From positions 40,234,310 through 40,298,309 of the forward strand of contig OW203983.1 of NCBI GenBank assembly GCA_934047225.1: a stretch of DNA of 64,000 nucleotides. Direction: 5' to 3'. The notes beneath the pieces are model-generated. The model was not told where the DNA came from and searched no databases. It saw only the letters and a program-made list of their open reading frames with translations. Made by a program: the position numbers and the translations under genes. This document shows, piece after piece, positions 12,037 through 24,300 of the stretch; within the stretch, counting starts at the first letter, position 1, and each line of letters starts with the position of its first letter. The DNA is from Ypsolopha sequella. Taxonomy: Eukaryota; Arthropoda; Insecta; Lepidoptera; Ypsolophidae.

Positions 12037-12353
12037 TTTGTGTCCATCCGGATATATAGAGTATATATGGTGGTATAGAGATTGTAATGACACTTCATTC
12101 ATCCAAATTGGTTAAAACGTTCAGAAGATATGCTGGATGAACCCTGAAAACAATACACTCCTTTTTTGGGAGCAGTCGTGTAAAATGGAGCTCCTATGAG
12201 CCTGATAAAACTTATACAGTAATCAATTTCACTATTTTTCTTTTAATAATTTTCAATAAATTACGATATTTTGGATTCAAAAGTTTTGAATTTTGTCCGA
12301 AACCCGGGGAAGCTCTGAAGTTTCAACTGTCAGACAAATTTTAACGGTATCCA

Positions 12354-12471
12354 GGGCTGAGTTCGGTTTGATGCCCGCCAAGGCCCGGCGATAATGACAT
12401 CGATTTTGCACGCGTTAGTATACGCTGACCTGCTGTCAGTGATGAGCGGGCGATCGAACTGAACGCAGCCC
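12354..12471. mobile_element. GC-rich short fold-back element
   Basis: Arms GGGCTGAGTTCGGTTTGATG...CCCGCC and GCGGGCGATCGAACTGAACG...CAGCCC are imperfect reverse complements around a ~65-bp loop. Single copy in the window. Confidence 0.6.
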
Positions 12472-12757
12472 AGGCAGCATTAGAAATCACATTATATAGT
12501 CCGTGCGAATAAAATAAAATAAAATTATATTGCCTTTATCAGCTTATTTGTTTTATTATTCTTTGATATAAATATAAACAAATAAGGGACAATTATAAAA
12601 TATAATGATAAAAGGCCCAGCATCAGTTGAAGTTAAAATGATGAAATTATTTTAAGTATGTTGGATGAGAGATAAAGGTGTTTGTGTGCGTGTGTGAGGA
12701 GTGTGATTGAGAGAAAACTTTAGATTGTGTGTGTGTTTTAAGTTGAGTCTAGAATGA

Positions 12758-13330
12758 TTAATACATTTTTTGAGTCAGGTGTTTATTATGTTTTTTGAAT
12801 AAGTTTGGTCTGTCTGTAAGACAGTGCTGTCCGTTTAGTCCAGGGCCATAATGAGTACCAAACGACCACATGTAAGATGACTCCCAGGTCCTTAGCTGAA
12901 TATCAGTCAGTGGTGGGTGGAATAATTTTATAATTCGGACGGTGAAGCAGTGATCGAATGGTCTGCTGTGTAGGCGGGTATGAGTTGGGATGGGTAGTGG
13001 ATTATCATGTATTTTTGTTGTGAATCTGTGTTGGTTGATACGGATATGAAGCGGAGTTTTCGTTTCACCTACATAGAATGCCGGGCAGAGTCGACATTCT
13101 AGTAGGTAAATACAGTAATTTTCATGTATGATGAGTTTGTCTGAGCTTTGTAAGGTGTGTTGTGGGTTTTATATTAATGTGTTTAGATGTGTTGATGAGT
13201 GTGCAGGTTTTGCACCGTGGCCGTCCTAATGGAGCTGTGCCTGGGGATTTGTTGAGTGGAATGTTTGTATCTTTGACACCACACAATACACCTTTATAAA
13301 GCTCAGACAAACGCATCATGCATAACTTCA
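12758..13330 (-). pseudogene. Penelope-like retroelement remnant with GIY-YIG endonuclease region
   Basis: Read on the minus strand, one frame encodes PLGRPRCKTC, the Cys-containing segment that precedes the endonuclease in Penelope-like elements, and closes at 13122. After a frameshift near 13150-13165, a second frame runs to a stop at 12758. It carries YLLECRLCPAFYVGETKTPL and RINQHR, matching the GIY-YIG core (YVGET and the Arg/His helix), followed by RTWESS...GPGLN, the usual C-terminal Glu and GLN motif. Penelope elements encode a reverse transcriptase plus this endonuclease; the reverse-transcriptase part is not seen here, so the copy is truncated and broken. Identification rests on motifs I recognise, not on a search. 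Confidence 0.72.
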
Positions 13331-14178
13331 TTCCAGTCCTTCCGATTTCGCTATTATCAGTTTTTTTTTGCATTGACTTGAAAATATGCATCTCATTCCT
13401 GCTTACAGGAGATTCTCTATTTCTATTACACGCGGGGTTAAATCGCGCATTTATTTTGAACAAACCAAGTGTCGTCTCTTTGGGGTTAGTACCTCTGTGA
13501 ACTGTCATCTTAGTGAGAATTTTCGTTTTGAAACGGACCCTAGCTGGTAAGGAAGGCCAAGCAAAGAGCAAAGTTTGTGCATTACATGTACATTGACACA
13601 AAATAATCGGATACAGAAAGCGACACAAGCGCCGTGGCTGTGGGCGGTTTCATCGATCGATTTTTCTTTTCCGTCCGTCACATTTTTATTGTGGGGCGCA
13701 ACATTTGAACTGTACAACCGAAAATAAATTGTATATGCTAGGAAAATGAACAAAACAAATTTCAGACAGTCGTATTAATATAAATTTCATGTTCCATTCC
13801 AAATAATTACGCGAACGGCCGAATAATTATCACAACTTTTAAATCTTTAGTGTATAATAAGGGTAAGTATTTCTAGCACTTCTAGTTTATACATCGTATT
13901 TAAGGATATTATTTCATAAATCACTTGCGTTTTACTCTTAAAAACAGTAACAACGATGTCTTGATTCATAATTATGAATTTTAAATTACCGGCACCTGTT
14001 ATCTAATCTAAAATATTGGTAAAATTATTGATTTGATTACTCGTGGCACTCGATTTGCAGGCTCAATTTTTTTCATGATATTGTTTATACTTGTTGTTTT
14101 ATCACTATATTTTGGGCTGATAACAGGTCTTGTGGTCACTTTAACTTCTGTTATATTATAGATATGGAAATAACATAA

Positions 14179-14972
14179 AAACAGCGGCCAAGTGCGAATC
14201 GGACTGGGGCACAAAGGGTTCCGTACCATTATCTAAAAATACAGATCGCGCCAAACTTCTAGTACGCTCGGAAGTTGCTCTTCCCAAGAACATTTTGTTC
14301 CTGCTGATTTAGAGCAGAGTGTTTAGAGGGGACTAAAAGTTTGGCGCGATTTGTACTCGTTAACTTGTAAAGCCTACTTAGCTGTGATAGTTTTCCTTTT
14401 AATTTCGTTATGTATACTACAGCCGTGATTTTTTTCACGTCTCCAAATACAACCGTTTCGCTGGCAAGCGGGGGGGACACTTGACTCTAACAAAAATTAA
14501 CACTTTAAGCTTAATATTTCGCAAACGGAACCCTGGATCGAAAAATGGTCTTCTCACACCCCCAATATTTTTTAATTACCTATTCAACGACATCCCACAT
14601 TAGGGGATAGACGAGAAAAAAAAATCATCCCCACTTTACGTATAGGGGAAAGACCGAAAAAAAAATCTTTTTTAAAATTTTACTGTACAATACAATACAA
14701 TACAGTACAATATTCTTTATTGCACACCAAAAAACAGAAATAAGGACAGTTTTATAGTAGGGTACAATTGGCGGCCTTATCACTAAAAGCGATCTCGGCG
14801 ATTACCACTTTAAACTGTACCACTTTATCGGCGTGATAAATATGTATACTCATGCCAAATTACAGCTTTCTAGTACTAAAAGTCTCTAAGCTAAGCCGCG
14901 GACAAACAGACAGACAGACGGACATGGCGAAACTATAAGGGTTCCTTGTTGTTGACGACGGAACCCTAAAAA
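14179..14972 (+). mobile_element. CGGCCAAGTGCGA...ACGGAACCCT repeat, long copy
   Basis: Begins with CGGCCAAGTGCGAATCGGAC and GGGTTCCGTACC, and ends with CAGACAGACAGACGGACATG and ACGGAACCCTAAAAA, the two ends of a common non-autonomous lepidopteran element. The interior at 14240-14560 (AAGTTTGGCGCGAT, TCGTTAACTTGTAAAGCCTA, TTTTCACGTCTCCAAATACA) is shared with 34306-34740. A LINE tail is inserted at ~14685-14745. Confidence 0.7.
14685..14745 (-). mobile_element. LINE 3' tail (ATTGT repeats and AATAAAG on minus strand)
   Basis: Minus strand reads TGGTGTGCAATAAAGAATAT followed by TGTACTGTATTGTATTGTAT: a polyadenylation-type hexamer and a short tandem tail, as at 3' ends of many insect LINEs. Only the extreme 3' end is evident. 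Confidence 0.55.
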
Positions 14973-15159
14973 GGTAACACGTTTTCTAACGTGAAGTGTT
15001 GACTAAAATATTCAATATACCTATTTAATATATTAGTAGTTAATTACGAAAATAAAGATACGAACACACTATAAAGCGTTCATAAATATAATACGCTAGG
15101 TAAAATTTTAATGATGACCAATTAGAATTTCTTACCAACAACCAAAAAAAAAAAAAAAA

Positions 15160-16261
15160 CGAATTTCCTCAACTGTGACTGAATTCGTCCCCTCGTCGCG
15201 GCAATTTGACAATTCTGTGACCTTTTTAGAAATCAGTAGACAAAATCAACACGGTTTTGCGCATTATTTTCTATGAAAGGAAATCTCCCAAAAACGATTA
15301 TATCTACTGGGGGTGATTAACAGAATACGTTTTGGTAAAAGTTATCAAAACTGTTGACAAAAATCGTGTTGAATTCGTCGTGTAAGCTCAGCAGGTTAAA
15401 GCGAAACAAAAATAAAACAAAGTATGGTACATAATAAACATCAGTGTATTATATTTAAGGTGACGACTACCGCTGGTGACCTTGAAAAGCCGCGGTAAGG
15501 TCCGATTTAATTCAAACGTTTTGTTAGTATAAAAATACAGAATCTCTGGAATGAGATTAATTTTTTTATTTTTTATTTTTATAAGAACTTTAACTAATTT
15601 ATACCAAAACATGGTCCAAATTAAGACTAAGATCCAATTTAATTTATTAAGTAAGCAAAGAAATAAATTGAAACTTAGTAAAATTGAAGATATTTATGAC
15701 AAAAGTCCCTTCATTATTTTTGAATAATTTTAGCTGTAATAATTGTAATTATTTATTGAAGTATATTTGAGCACGTTCACAATTTGATTTACTCAAGGTC
15801 ACTTCTTGAACATGAAGTTGGCAACGTTAGCCTTGTCCTGTAATTGCTATTGGAAAAGTTATTTTATGACAATGCGATAAAGTTCATCATTAATAATTTA
15901 AGCTTGGAAGGGATAAAGTTGAGACATTTTTGCAACGATGTGAAATATAATCAAAAGCGTATGCTACATGTCTATTATGTGTAATACACTTTTAGGCACA
16001 AAGAGATAAAGTTAATTTTCCTACAAGAAACCTAATCAAGCTAGGAGGCGACGAAATCGATACCTTATTGGAATAACAAAACTGCATGATGAACCTGCAC
16101 ATAAGACATAAGTCCCCTCTTGTCGATGAAGCCGAACCGTGTTGATTTTGTCTACTGATGGGGCTGAAATTGATACGCTTACGCGGCATATTTTGATTTC
16201 CAAAAACGTACTGAATTGGGCGCGACGAGGGGATGGATTCAACACGGTTGAGGAAATACGC
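15160..16261. mobile_element. 1.1-kb element with ~100-bp imperfect terminal inverted repeats
   Basis: The left end GAATTTCCTCAAC...CCCCTCGTCGCG...GTAGACAAAATCAACACGGT is mirrored on the right by ACCGTGTTGATTTTGTCTAC...CGCGACGAGGGG...GTTGAGGAAATACG ending near 16261. The interior has no transposase I recognise. Probably a non-autonomous DNA transposon. Confidence 0.65.
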
Positions 16262-16828
16262 CACCGGACGAGGCGCAAGGGAGACTTTTAAGAAATTAGC
16301 ACTGAGCAAATAAAACAGAAAGTAGTTTAGTTAATCCTTAGCCACCACCAATTTTTTTTTTAATTCTTTTTCCGTTTGTTGTGTTCTAATGATTTTAAAA
16401 CATTATATAAAGGTAATTAATCGGGCATAATTTCAAGATACTTTATGAGTGTAATTTGGTACATACACATTATATCTTTTGGATACTATATAGAATTTTG
16501 CGGCAAAGCTTTGGGTATTATTTGGTAATCGTTTAACACATTGAACGCAAAATGACCGACAAACAATGAATTTCCAGGGTTGGCCAGACCAGTGGCGACC
16601 AACGGGTTAAATACGAGCCAATGTAATATAGGTACCTAATGTTTAAAATAAAATATATAAATAAATTAACATTATGTAATGAATAACATAATACATAAAA
16701 ATTTCATTACGTTCCTAATTTCAATTCTCAAGTAAAAAGTAATTTACATTATATGTATAATTAATTCGTACGTAGTCAGTACTCTGACCTGTACAATACT
16801 AACTTAGAATATTTGTTATGTGAAAGAT

Positions 16829-17147
16829 ATCTACGTAGATATGTACAATCAGACTGAAATGTACATTTGACATCTGAAGAAATTGTAGGTGTGTACCTAC
16901 GTAGATATGTACAATCAGACTGAAATGTACATTTGACATCTGAAGAAATTGTAGGTGTGTACCTACGTAGATATGTACAATCAGACTGAAATGTACATTT
17001 GACATCTGAAGAAATTGTAGGTGTGTACCTACGTAGATATGTACAATCAGACTGAAATGTACATTTGACATCTGAAGAAATTGTAGGTGTGTACCTACGT
17101 AGATATGTACAATCAGACTGAAATGTACATTTGACATTAGAAGAAAT
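16829..17147 (-). repeat. 66-bp minisatellite, about 4.8 units
   Basis: Period of exactly 66 bp (GTGTACCTAC at 16891, 16957 and onward), units nearly identical. Because 66 is a multiple of three, two minus-strand frames stay open across the array, giving repetitive peptides such as SDVKCTFQSDCTYLRRYTPT. I regard the open frames as a by-product of the period. Each unit contains TACCTACGTAG and GTACAATC...GTACATTT near-palindromes. Confidence 0.9.
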
Positions 17148-17274
17148 CCTTTCTAAACAAGAGACCACAGGTCTACAAATATTTTAGTTCGGTTTTTTAC
17201 CCTAAAATTAGAATACCATTTGATTACGGGACACCTGACGCTAGAACATCAACAACACCAGGTTTTCAAGGGTT

Positions 17275-17728
17275 CATTGGAAGAAACTAGGTCTCTCCTC
17301 ATATTGAAGAAAATATATTTGATTTATCGATGTTTTATCTGAGGATTCCACCTATAAACAATGTTTTAAGATTTATACTTTGGTCAAAAAAAAAATGTTT
17401 TTCACCCTTTTTTTTTGGTTTTCAAACGTTCGTTTCAAAAACGCGGTGAAAAGATCAACTTGATTTTTTTTATAAAATAGGCAATAGAAATATGAAGGGA
17501 TGTTACCTAAATCCAATATGTTTTTCCCTACAAAATATTTCAGTATTAGCTAAAAAACACCAATTTGGTGTTTCGCTGCGTGATCATTAGTATTACGCGT
17601 CCAAGAACAAGAGGCCAAAGAGCCAACATATAATCGCCTCTATGAAAAGCAAATAAGGTATTTGCCATTAGACTTATTGTGCTGGATGGGTAATAAAAAA
17701 AGTTGCTAGGGTATGCCATCCTCTTATT
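17275..17728 (+). repeat. ~455-bp dispersed repeat R2, copy 1
   Basis: Shares long stretches with 21550-22003: AATATATTTGATTTATCGAT, AAACGTTCGTTTC, GATCATTAGTATTACGC, TATAATCGCCTCTAT and AAAAAAAGTTGCTAGGGTA. Class unknown; no coding frame conserved between the copies. Confidence 0.75.
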
Positions 17729-18223
17729 AGGAAATGTATCTTTCATAATTTGTGACATCAAAATGTTTTACTTAAACGTCACGTCGTCGTCGTCGCGTCG
17801 CCTTGAGATGCCTCCGCTCCGTACAGATAATAGCTAAGATAAGACCCAATTCTTTGCTCTCATTATTATAATAATATCATCAAAGACGATTTGTTATCTA
17901 ATTGTTTATTATTTCATTACCGAGCATATCTACTGAACAGTATAATAGTCCATAATATTATTCGTAAATCGTAATAGTACAGTATTGGTTTTTGAACTGA
18001 CAGTTTCTCGTAAATTAATAAGTAACTTGTTTTCATCGTTGTATTAAAAATAATATAATAGACTACACTTTATTTAGAGCTTTTTGCCACTCGCACGTTC
18101 TCCGATAGTAAAATTCCTTAGTGCGTTTGTGTATTTTATACGTTTCATCTAAAAGGGGAAACGTTCGAATGGTGTAATACTTGCTTTATATTAGAAAAGC
18201 CTTCTTTTCAGCAATAAACGAAA

Positions 18224-18369
18224 ATGGCGATCGACCTGACCCAGTCCCGATATGATCAGAACACGTACACAGGACGAGCGAAGCATTTCTTCCTGCTCAC
18301 GAACCCCCTCAATATCTTCGCGACATCGACCGAGTTGGAAGAGGCGAAGCGAATCGTCACCACTTTCAA
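18224..18369 (+). CDS. Sfxn1-3: Sideroflexin exon 1
   Basis: 48 codons plus 2 bases from ATG (context AACGAAAATGG), donor TTCAA|GTGAGT. Encodes [20 protein letters not shown] and the [12 protein letters not shown] stretch of the soluble N-terminal domain. Confidence 0.93.
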
Positions 18370-21300
18370 GTGAGTTTCTCAACCTTCGATCAAATAACCC
18401 CTAGATCTATTATTCCATACAAAATCAGTTCGGAATCATGGCCCTATGTTATAAAATTATAGTTATATATGTACATCGCAATAAAACAACAGTAATGAGC
18501 TCAGTGATTATTATATGATATATTTGTGATATTCTATGATATATCAGTGATGATATATTTTTTATATCTTTCAGCTTTAAATTAATGCATTAAGGTAGAA
18601 AACTGAATGACGTAAACGAATGCCAAAAATTTAATTTAGCATCAGTTTTCGGAGCCGATTTTTGTGCGCAAATTCAACATCTAGGTGTTATTTGATCGAA
18701 GTCATCAACATTAACTTAGCACTGGGCAATGGCTTGTAAAGTTCAAGGATATATTTGGTAAATTATTGCAAACTAAAGTAAAATAAAATTAATTACTGAA
18801 GAATGTTTTTGTAAACTAAAAACATCTGTTTCTATCGGCTCAGCTTGCGTTACGTCAATGTTCAAAAATTATTAGAATTACCATAGATTTAGAATGTAAG
18901 TACAAGATAAACAATGTAGTAGAGAAAATGATACCAAAAAATTACTATGACATTACTATTAGATTTACTATTTTACTTAATATTTTGGACAATCCTGCAT
19001 ATAACTAATAAATACAACAAAGAAAATCAATACGATACTGTAAAAACTTTTTTTTTTGGGCCGATTAATACGAGAAATTGGGCAAAATGTAGTTCAAAAC
19101 ATTCTAATGACAAAATCATATTTACCTGTGAAATGTGTAATTATTTGGGTTATTTCTCCTTGTCACATCACAATTACTCACTGCACAAGATAAACAATCA
19201 CTATTTGTCAATTTAGTTACGTATTATTTAAATATTATTATAAAATCCGCAATCACACCGAAGCAAGCGGGACGCTATGGGCACTTACTCGAAAAAACAT
19301 TGACACAGCTGTTCTTTGTTGTGCATCTCTTTCTCTCTTGCAAGGTGTTCATAAAGGTCTCATCTCTTTTACACGCTATGTACGTCTTTTAAGCGCAGCG
19401 AATCCTAAGTCTATGAGAATTACACACACCATACACAAAACCTTTTTCAGGAATCAGCATTAATTTGATACTCAGCTAGTGGTTTCAAGTAACGACAAAC
19501 TACTTTTTTGAAATGGTCTCTGTTCAGCTCGATACATGTCACGTTGTATGTATAAAAAAGAGATAATAACCTCTAATAAAATGCTTTATTGCACAAAATA
19601 GAATTATTGTACTGAGCTTAATACAAATTAGTATTATCTACCAGACATATGTTGTTATACAGAATGTTCATTTTGACAGCAACTTCCGTCACAGGGAAGG
19701 TTATATTTACGATACTGGTGACAAAAATAATAATAAAAAGCTTTCTTTTTCGTAGATTTATTTACGATATTTTGAGGGCGACACAAAACGACTCGTGTAC
19801 GGCAGACATTTGTGTCGGTTCGGCGTAACACGACTTAACTTATTTGACAGGACTAACCTTATTTTAAGCATCCTGTCTGAAAAGACAAGAACAGAAGTTA
19901 CGCTTAAACTACTATCAAATTACACTGAATCGACATAATCGACTCAGAACTGGCCCGGTACTACCAAAAAGATTCGTTCGATCGTTTATCGTTCGAGCAT
20001 ACGTCCATCTCTGACGCACGTATTAAAAGTGTGATAGAGATGGGTATACGACCGAACGATATTCGATCGAATGTTGTCCAGAGAATATAAAGTGCAGTGT
20101 GGGATGGGGCAGGCGCCCGAGTAAGTAGGTATTGGCGCTTCGAGCCGCAGTGACCATTTATCAAGATAATTTTAGGACATATAAAAAAGGGCATATCTCC
20201 TTCTACGATTGTTCTTCTTTTTGTATGCTGCTTTTTGAAATAGTATCATCTATACTTACATAAATACATACATACTCGCGCCTGTCTCCCAGAGAGGTAG
20301 GCAGAGACTTACTTATATATATTCTTGTATATATGTATACTTACTTATATTCATATAACGCAAGTTGTGGACCAAATCGATACCCTGTATAGTCAAAGTT
20401 ATTTGTATCAATCCCACTTATTTGAGTTTTTTTAAATCAACAATATAACTTTATTAATGTTTTAAAGTTCATTCGCCTATAGATAGAAGTACAAGTCGTG
20501 AAATTCACAGACAAACCCACAACATGCCGTCCGGCTACGACGAGGACAAGTTGTGGAGAGCAAAGTATTTGTACGACAGCGCCTTCCACCCGGACACGGG
20601 AGAGAAGATGTTCGTTATCTGCCGCATGGCCGCGCAGGCTCCTATGAACACGCTCATCACCGGCTGTAAGTTGAAGTGTCTTCAAATCCAAATAATTTAT
20701 TTGTAAAATCACTACTACATAGTATAAAACAAAGTCGCTTCCCGCTGTCTGTCCCTATGTATGCTTAGATCTTTAAAACTACGCAACGGATTTTGATGCG
20801 GTTTTTTAAATAGATAGAGTGATTCAAGAGGAAGGTTTATATGTATAATACATGCCCGTGCAAAGCCGGAGCGGGTCGCTAGTTAGTACGTAAAATATAC
20901 TTTTTACAAGTCATATTTAATCAAAAAAACGTTAAAAATGAATTGCATACGGGGAAATACATCAAATTAAAATTGGGCTTTTAATAAAATGATAAGTTAC
21001 TAATTTGGGTCAGGGAAGCGCCTTAAGGGTCAGTATAAGGTCAGATGCACAACTTCAAATGACCATGACACATTGTGTAAAAAATGATATAGATAGGGCT
21101 GATCTAAACATTTTGGAAACCTCTAAATTTCATGTTTTTCGGGTATAAAAGGGCCTTCTTTAAATTACACAGCCTTGAAATTTGTATCAAAAATAAGTGA
21201 ACAATAATCCCGTCTAAACATTTTAATAATTTCAACTAGAAGCGGAGTTATTAAATAAAAACGCAGTTTGCCGTGTTTCTTGGTGGTCGTAACAGCCACG

Positions 21301-24300
21301 GCTGTTTTAAACAAAAAGGAAACGTCATAGTTAGAGTTCAATTCTGATTTATGCAAAATGAGGTTCTCAATCTGACTTTATATGCAGCCTTAAGTCTCCT
21401 GGAATTTTTTTCTGCCGGCGGCGCCCTCTATCGTCTAGTGGTCGCTGTAAAGAAGGACACAATAAATGTCTAGTCTAATACATAACCCACCTGCTATCGC
21501 AAGACTGTACATGAGCCTAGAGCTTGACCAACGCCAGACTTCCGGGGATTCGTTTGAAGAAATTGGGACTCTCCTTGTATTGAAAAAAATATATTCGATT
21601 TATTGATCTTTTATCTAGAGATTCTACTTATAAACAATGTATTAAGATTTGTAATTTTGTCCGAAAAAAAAATTCCACGCTCTTTTTTTTGGTTTGAAAA
21701 CGTTCGTTTCAGAACGCGGTTATAAGATCAACTTGTTTTTTTTTTTCATAAAATAGGTAATAGAAATATGAAGGGATTCTACTTAAATTCAATATTTATT
21801 TTTCTACAAAATATTTCAGTATTAGCTAAAAACACACCAATTTGTTGTTTCGTTGCGTGATCATTAGTATTACGCATCCAAGAAAAAGAGGCCAATGAGC
21901 CGACATATAATCGCCTCTATCAAAAGCAAATAAGGTCTTTGCCTATGGACTTATTGTGCTGGACGGGTAATAAAAAAAGTTGCTAGGGTAGGCCATACTC
22001 TTAAAACAGAGGGCATGGCTTGCTGTTGTTTGCGTCCGCAAAAAGGTACGAATAAGGACAGTTTCAGTTTCAGTTTATTTATTCTTCAAACAATTTACAT
22101 TGTATTAGAAAAACAATCTTATAATTAACATATTTTACAAAATTTAAAATTGTATTGACAATTATGTATATATCAGGTTCTAAATTCGATGCAATGTTAA
22201 TAAATGGTAATGGTAAAAAAAATGTCTATAAGTTATCAAATTTATGTCAAAAGTTGTAGGTAAAGGACAAAAATCCAGGACGTGAGGTATTGAACAGAAC
22301 GATATCGAGGGCATCAAACTGAAAAGGCGTGTCTACAGATTTTCTAAATTCCGAAAACTCCGACTTTTTTTGGGCGTATCTCCATATTTATTAGCTCTAT
22401 GATGTACTAAAAAAGTAACGGTTGCTCCACGGGTATAAGTACTATTATGCGTAAGTCTACGACGTAAAAAGGCGTTCTAATAATTAAAGAAAAATATTTT
22501 ACATAACTAGTCGATACTGTATATTTTTGTAGATACGCCCTTTCAGCTTGAGGCCCTCGATATCATAGGATAATTTAAATAGCAATATGATAGAGACAAT
22601 GTTTCGCCATAAATTACAGTCCTCTATATATCGGTAGCTGGAATAAAAAGATAAACATTCAAAATCATATTATCTGTGATAAAACCATTGTAAAGAGATG
22701 GTCATGAAGAACTTCTTGGTAAATCAATATAGTTTCTATTTCTAATGTCGCCAGGTATGATCACGTTCTACAAGACAAATGCACAGACAGTATTCTGGCA
22801 GTGGATTAACCAGACGTTCAACGCCGGTGTCAACTACACCAACAGATCTGGCTCCGCGCCTATTTCTAAAACGTGAGTGTATTACATATTAACCGGTCGG
22901 CCACTGCTTCAGGCTTCGAGGGGCGTGCCAAGCGGTTCTTCTTGCGACGGCGCCAGTGGAGAGAACAAATGTATGAAGTTGTATAGAGCCGGCCATGGGT
23001 CGCCGCTCGCGCGTCTTGTCCGGTTTCGAGTGACTTGCGCTCTCGGGACGGCGGTATGCGGGGAGGCAGGCGTTTGAAACAGTGATCGAGCGCACAGGAT
23101 GAACCTAGTGTCGAGCGCTTTGAGCGAGCGAGCGCGCTATACATCCGATGCGGTCGAGGCGCCCGACGGGTGTGTCGTGGCAGGGCAAAGCCCGTCGCAA
23201 AAACCGCCTGGAAGAGCAGCAAGAAGCGCCGCCAGAAGCCTGAAACTGTGGCCCTGGCGTAAGACGAATTTCATAAAGGTCCTTCAAAGAATACTGAATA
23301 TTGTAAGTACTTTGTAAGGAAATATTTCAATCACGTTCTTATTACTCATAAGGTTATTAGATGTTGTTCTTCGGGCTGGAAAAATTAAGCAATCTATAGA
23401 AAATGGACCTACAAAACCAGGCTTCGTTTCGCTTGTCTCGCTCTGTCGAAGCTCGTTGCTCTATCTTTCGTTCGGTATCGCTTGTTCAATTTGTTTATGC
23501 AGAGTTCTATTTTTCAGTTGACAATATAAGAACGTACCGTATCTACCACTTTTTGTTATAGGTATCAATGGTAAAAAATACGAGAGGTGTCGTGGGAGAC
23601 ATCCGGTTCATTTCGCTACTGAGGCGCACGCCCTCTATACCGCAGTAATATGTACGCTTGAAAACACACATACTATACAGGACGTCCCATCTCAAGGGGC
23701 CTTGAAGGGAAATTACTTTAGACATTTACCCCCGATTTCTGAAAGGCCAATCAAAGTTAACAGTAGATTAAAAAAACTTTAACCGCAAATGACGGTGAAA
23801 ATAAAGCATATATGAAGTCTGAATAGTGATGAATCAATAATTAATTTAATTAATTTTTGATTTCAATGTAAAATTCCCACTTTTTCTGGCTTAATCTGCA
23901 GATAATTATTTTTTAATCTACTGTTAACATTGATTGGCCTTTCAGAAACCGGGACTTGGACATTTATTTATTATCCGAAATATTATAACATTACAGTAAT
24001 ATTTATAGACCAAATCGTTACAATATTATATATGAACATAATTTTAGTTTAAGCACTAACTAACATAATTTCTTTCGGATTAGATCGGATTAGATCGCCC
24101 TTAGATCGGACTGCATATTTGTGCCTTTTGGGGTCGAGACCCTCGGGCCGTGGGGTCCTGATGCTAAATTATTTTTTAAAGAGTTATCTGCACGGCTGGT
24201 CGACGCTTGTGGGGACCCGAAGGCTGGCGCGTATCTTGGCCAGAGAATCAGTCTGGCCATTCAAAGAGGAAACGCTGCCAGCCTTCTAGGTACCCTTCCA

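Larger units (their letters stand above)
10048..18211. other. Intergenic region between Idh3b and sideroflexin
   Basis: Divergent interval of about 8.2 kb between the two start codons. It must contain both promoters and the 5' untranslated exons, but I cannot place a transcription start. Supported contents are a Penelope-like remnant, fold-back elements, the minisatellite and repeat copies, each listed separately. The open frames at 10311-10562 and 10738-10998 match nothing I recognise. Confidence 0.6.

Noticed and set aside
13122..13628. 168-codon open frame taken as one gene
   Set aside because: Only its end has recognisable Penelope-type residues, and it is frameshifted from the endonuclease part; a retroelement remnant rather than a host gene.
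16829..17147. CRISPR-like array
   Set aside because: The units are contiguous tandem copies without variable spacers, in a eukaryotic genome.
16776..17168. 130-codon repetitive protein on the minus strand
   Set aside because: Open only because the minisatellite period is 66 bp; two frames are equally open and no other coding signal is present.
22866..23222. 118-codon and overlapping open frames on both strands
   Set aside because: They lie in a GC-rich fold-back repeat found again at 49051-49432, where the frames are not preserved.
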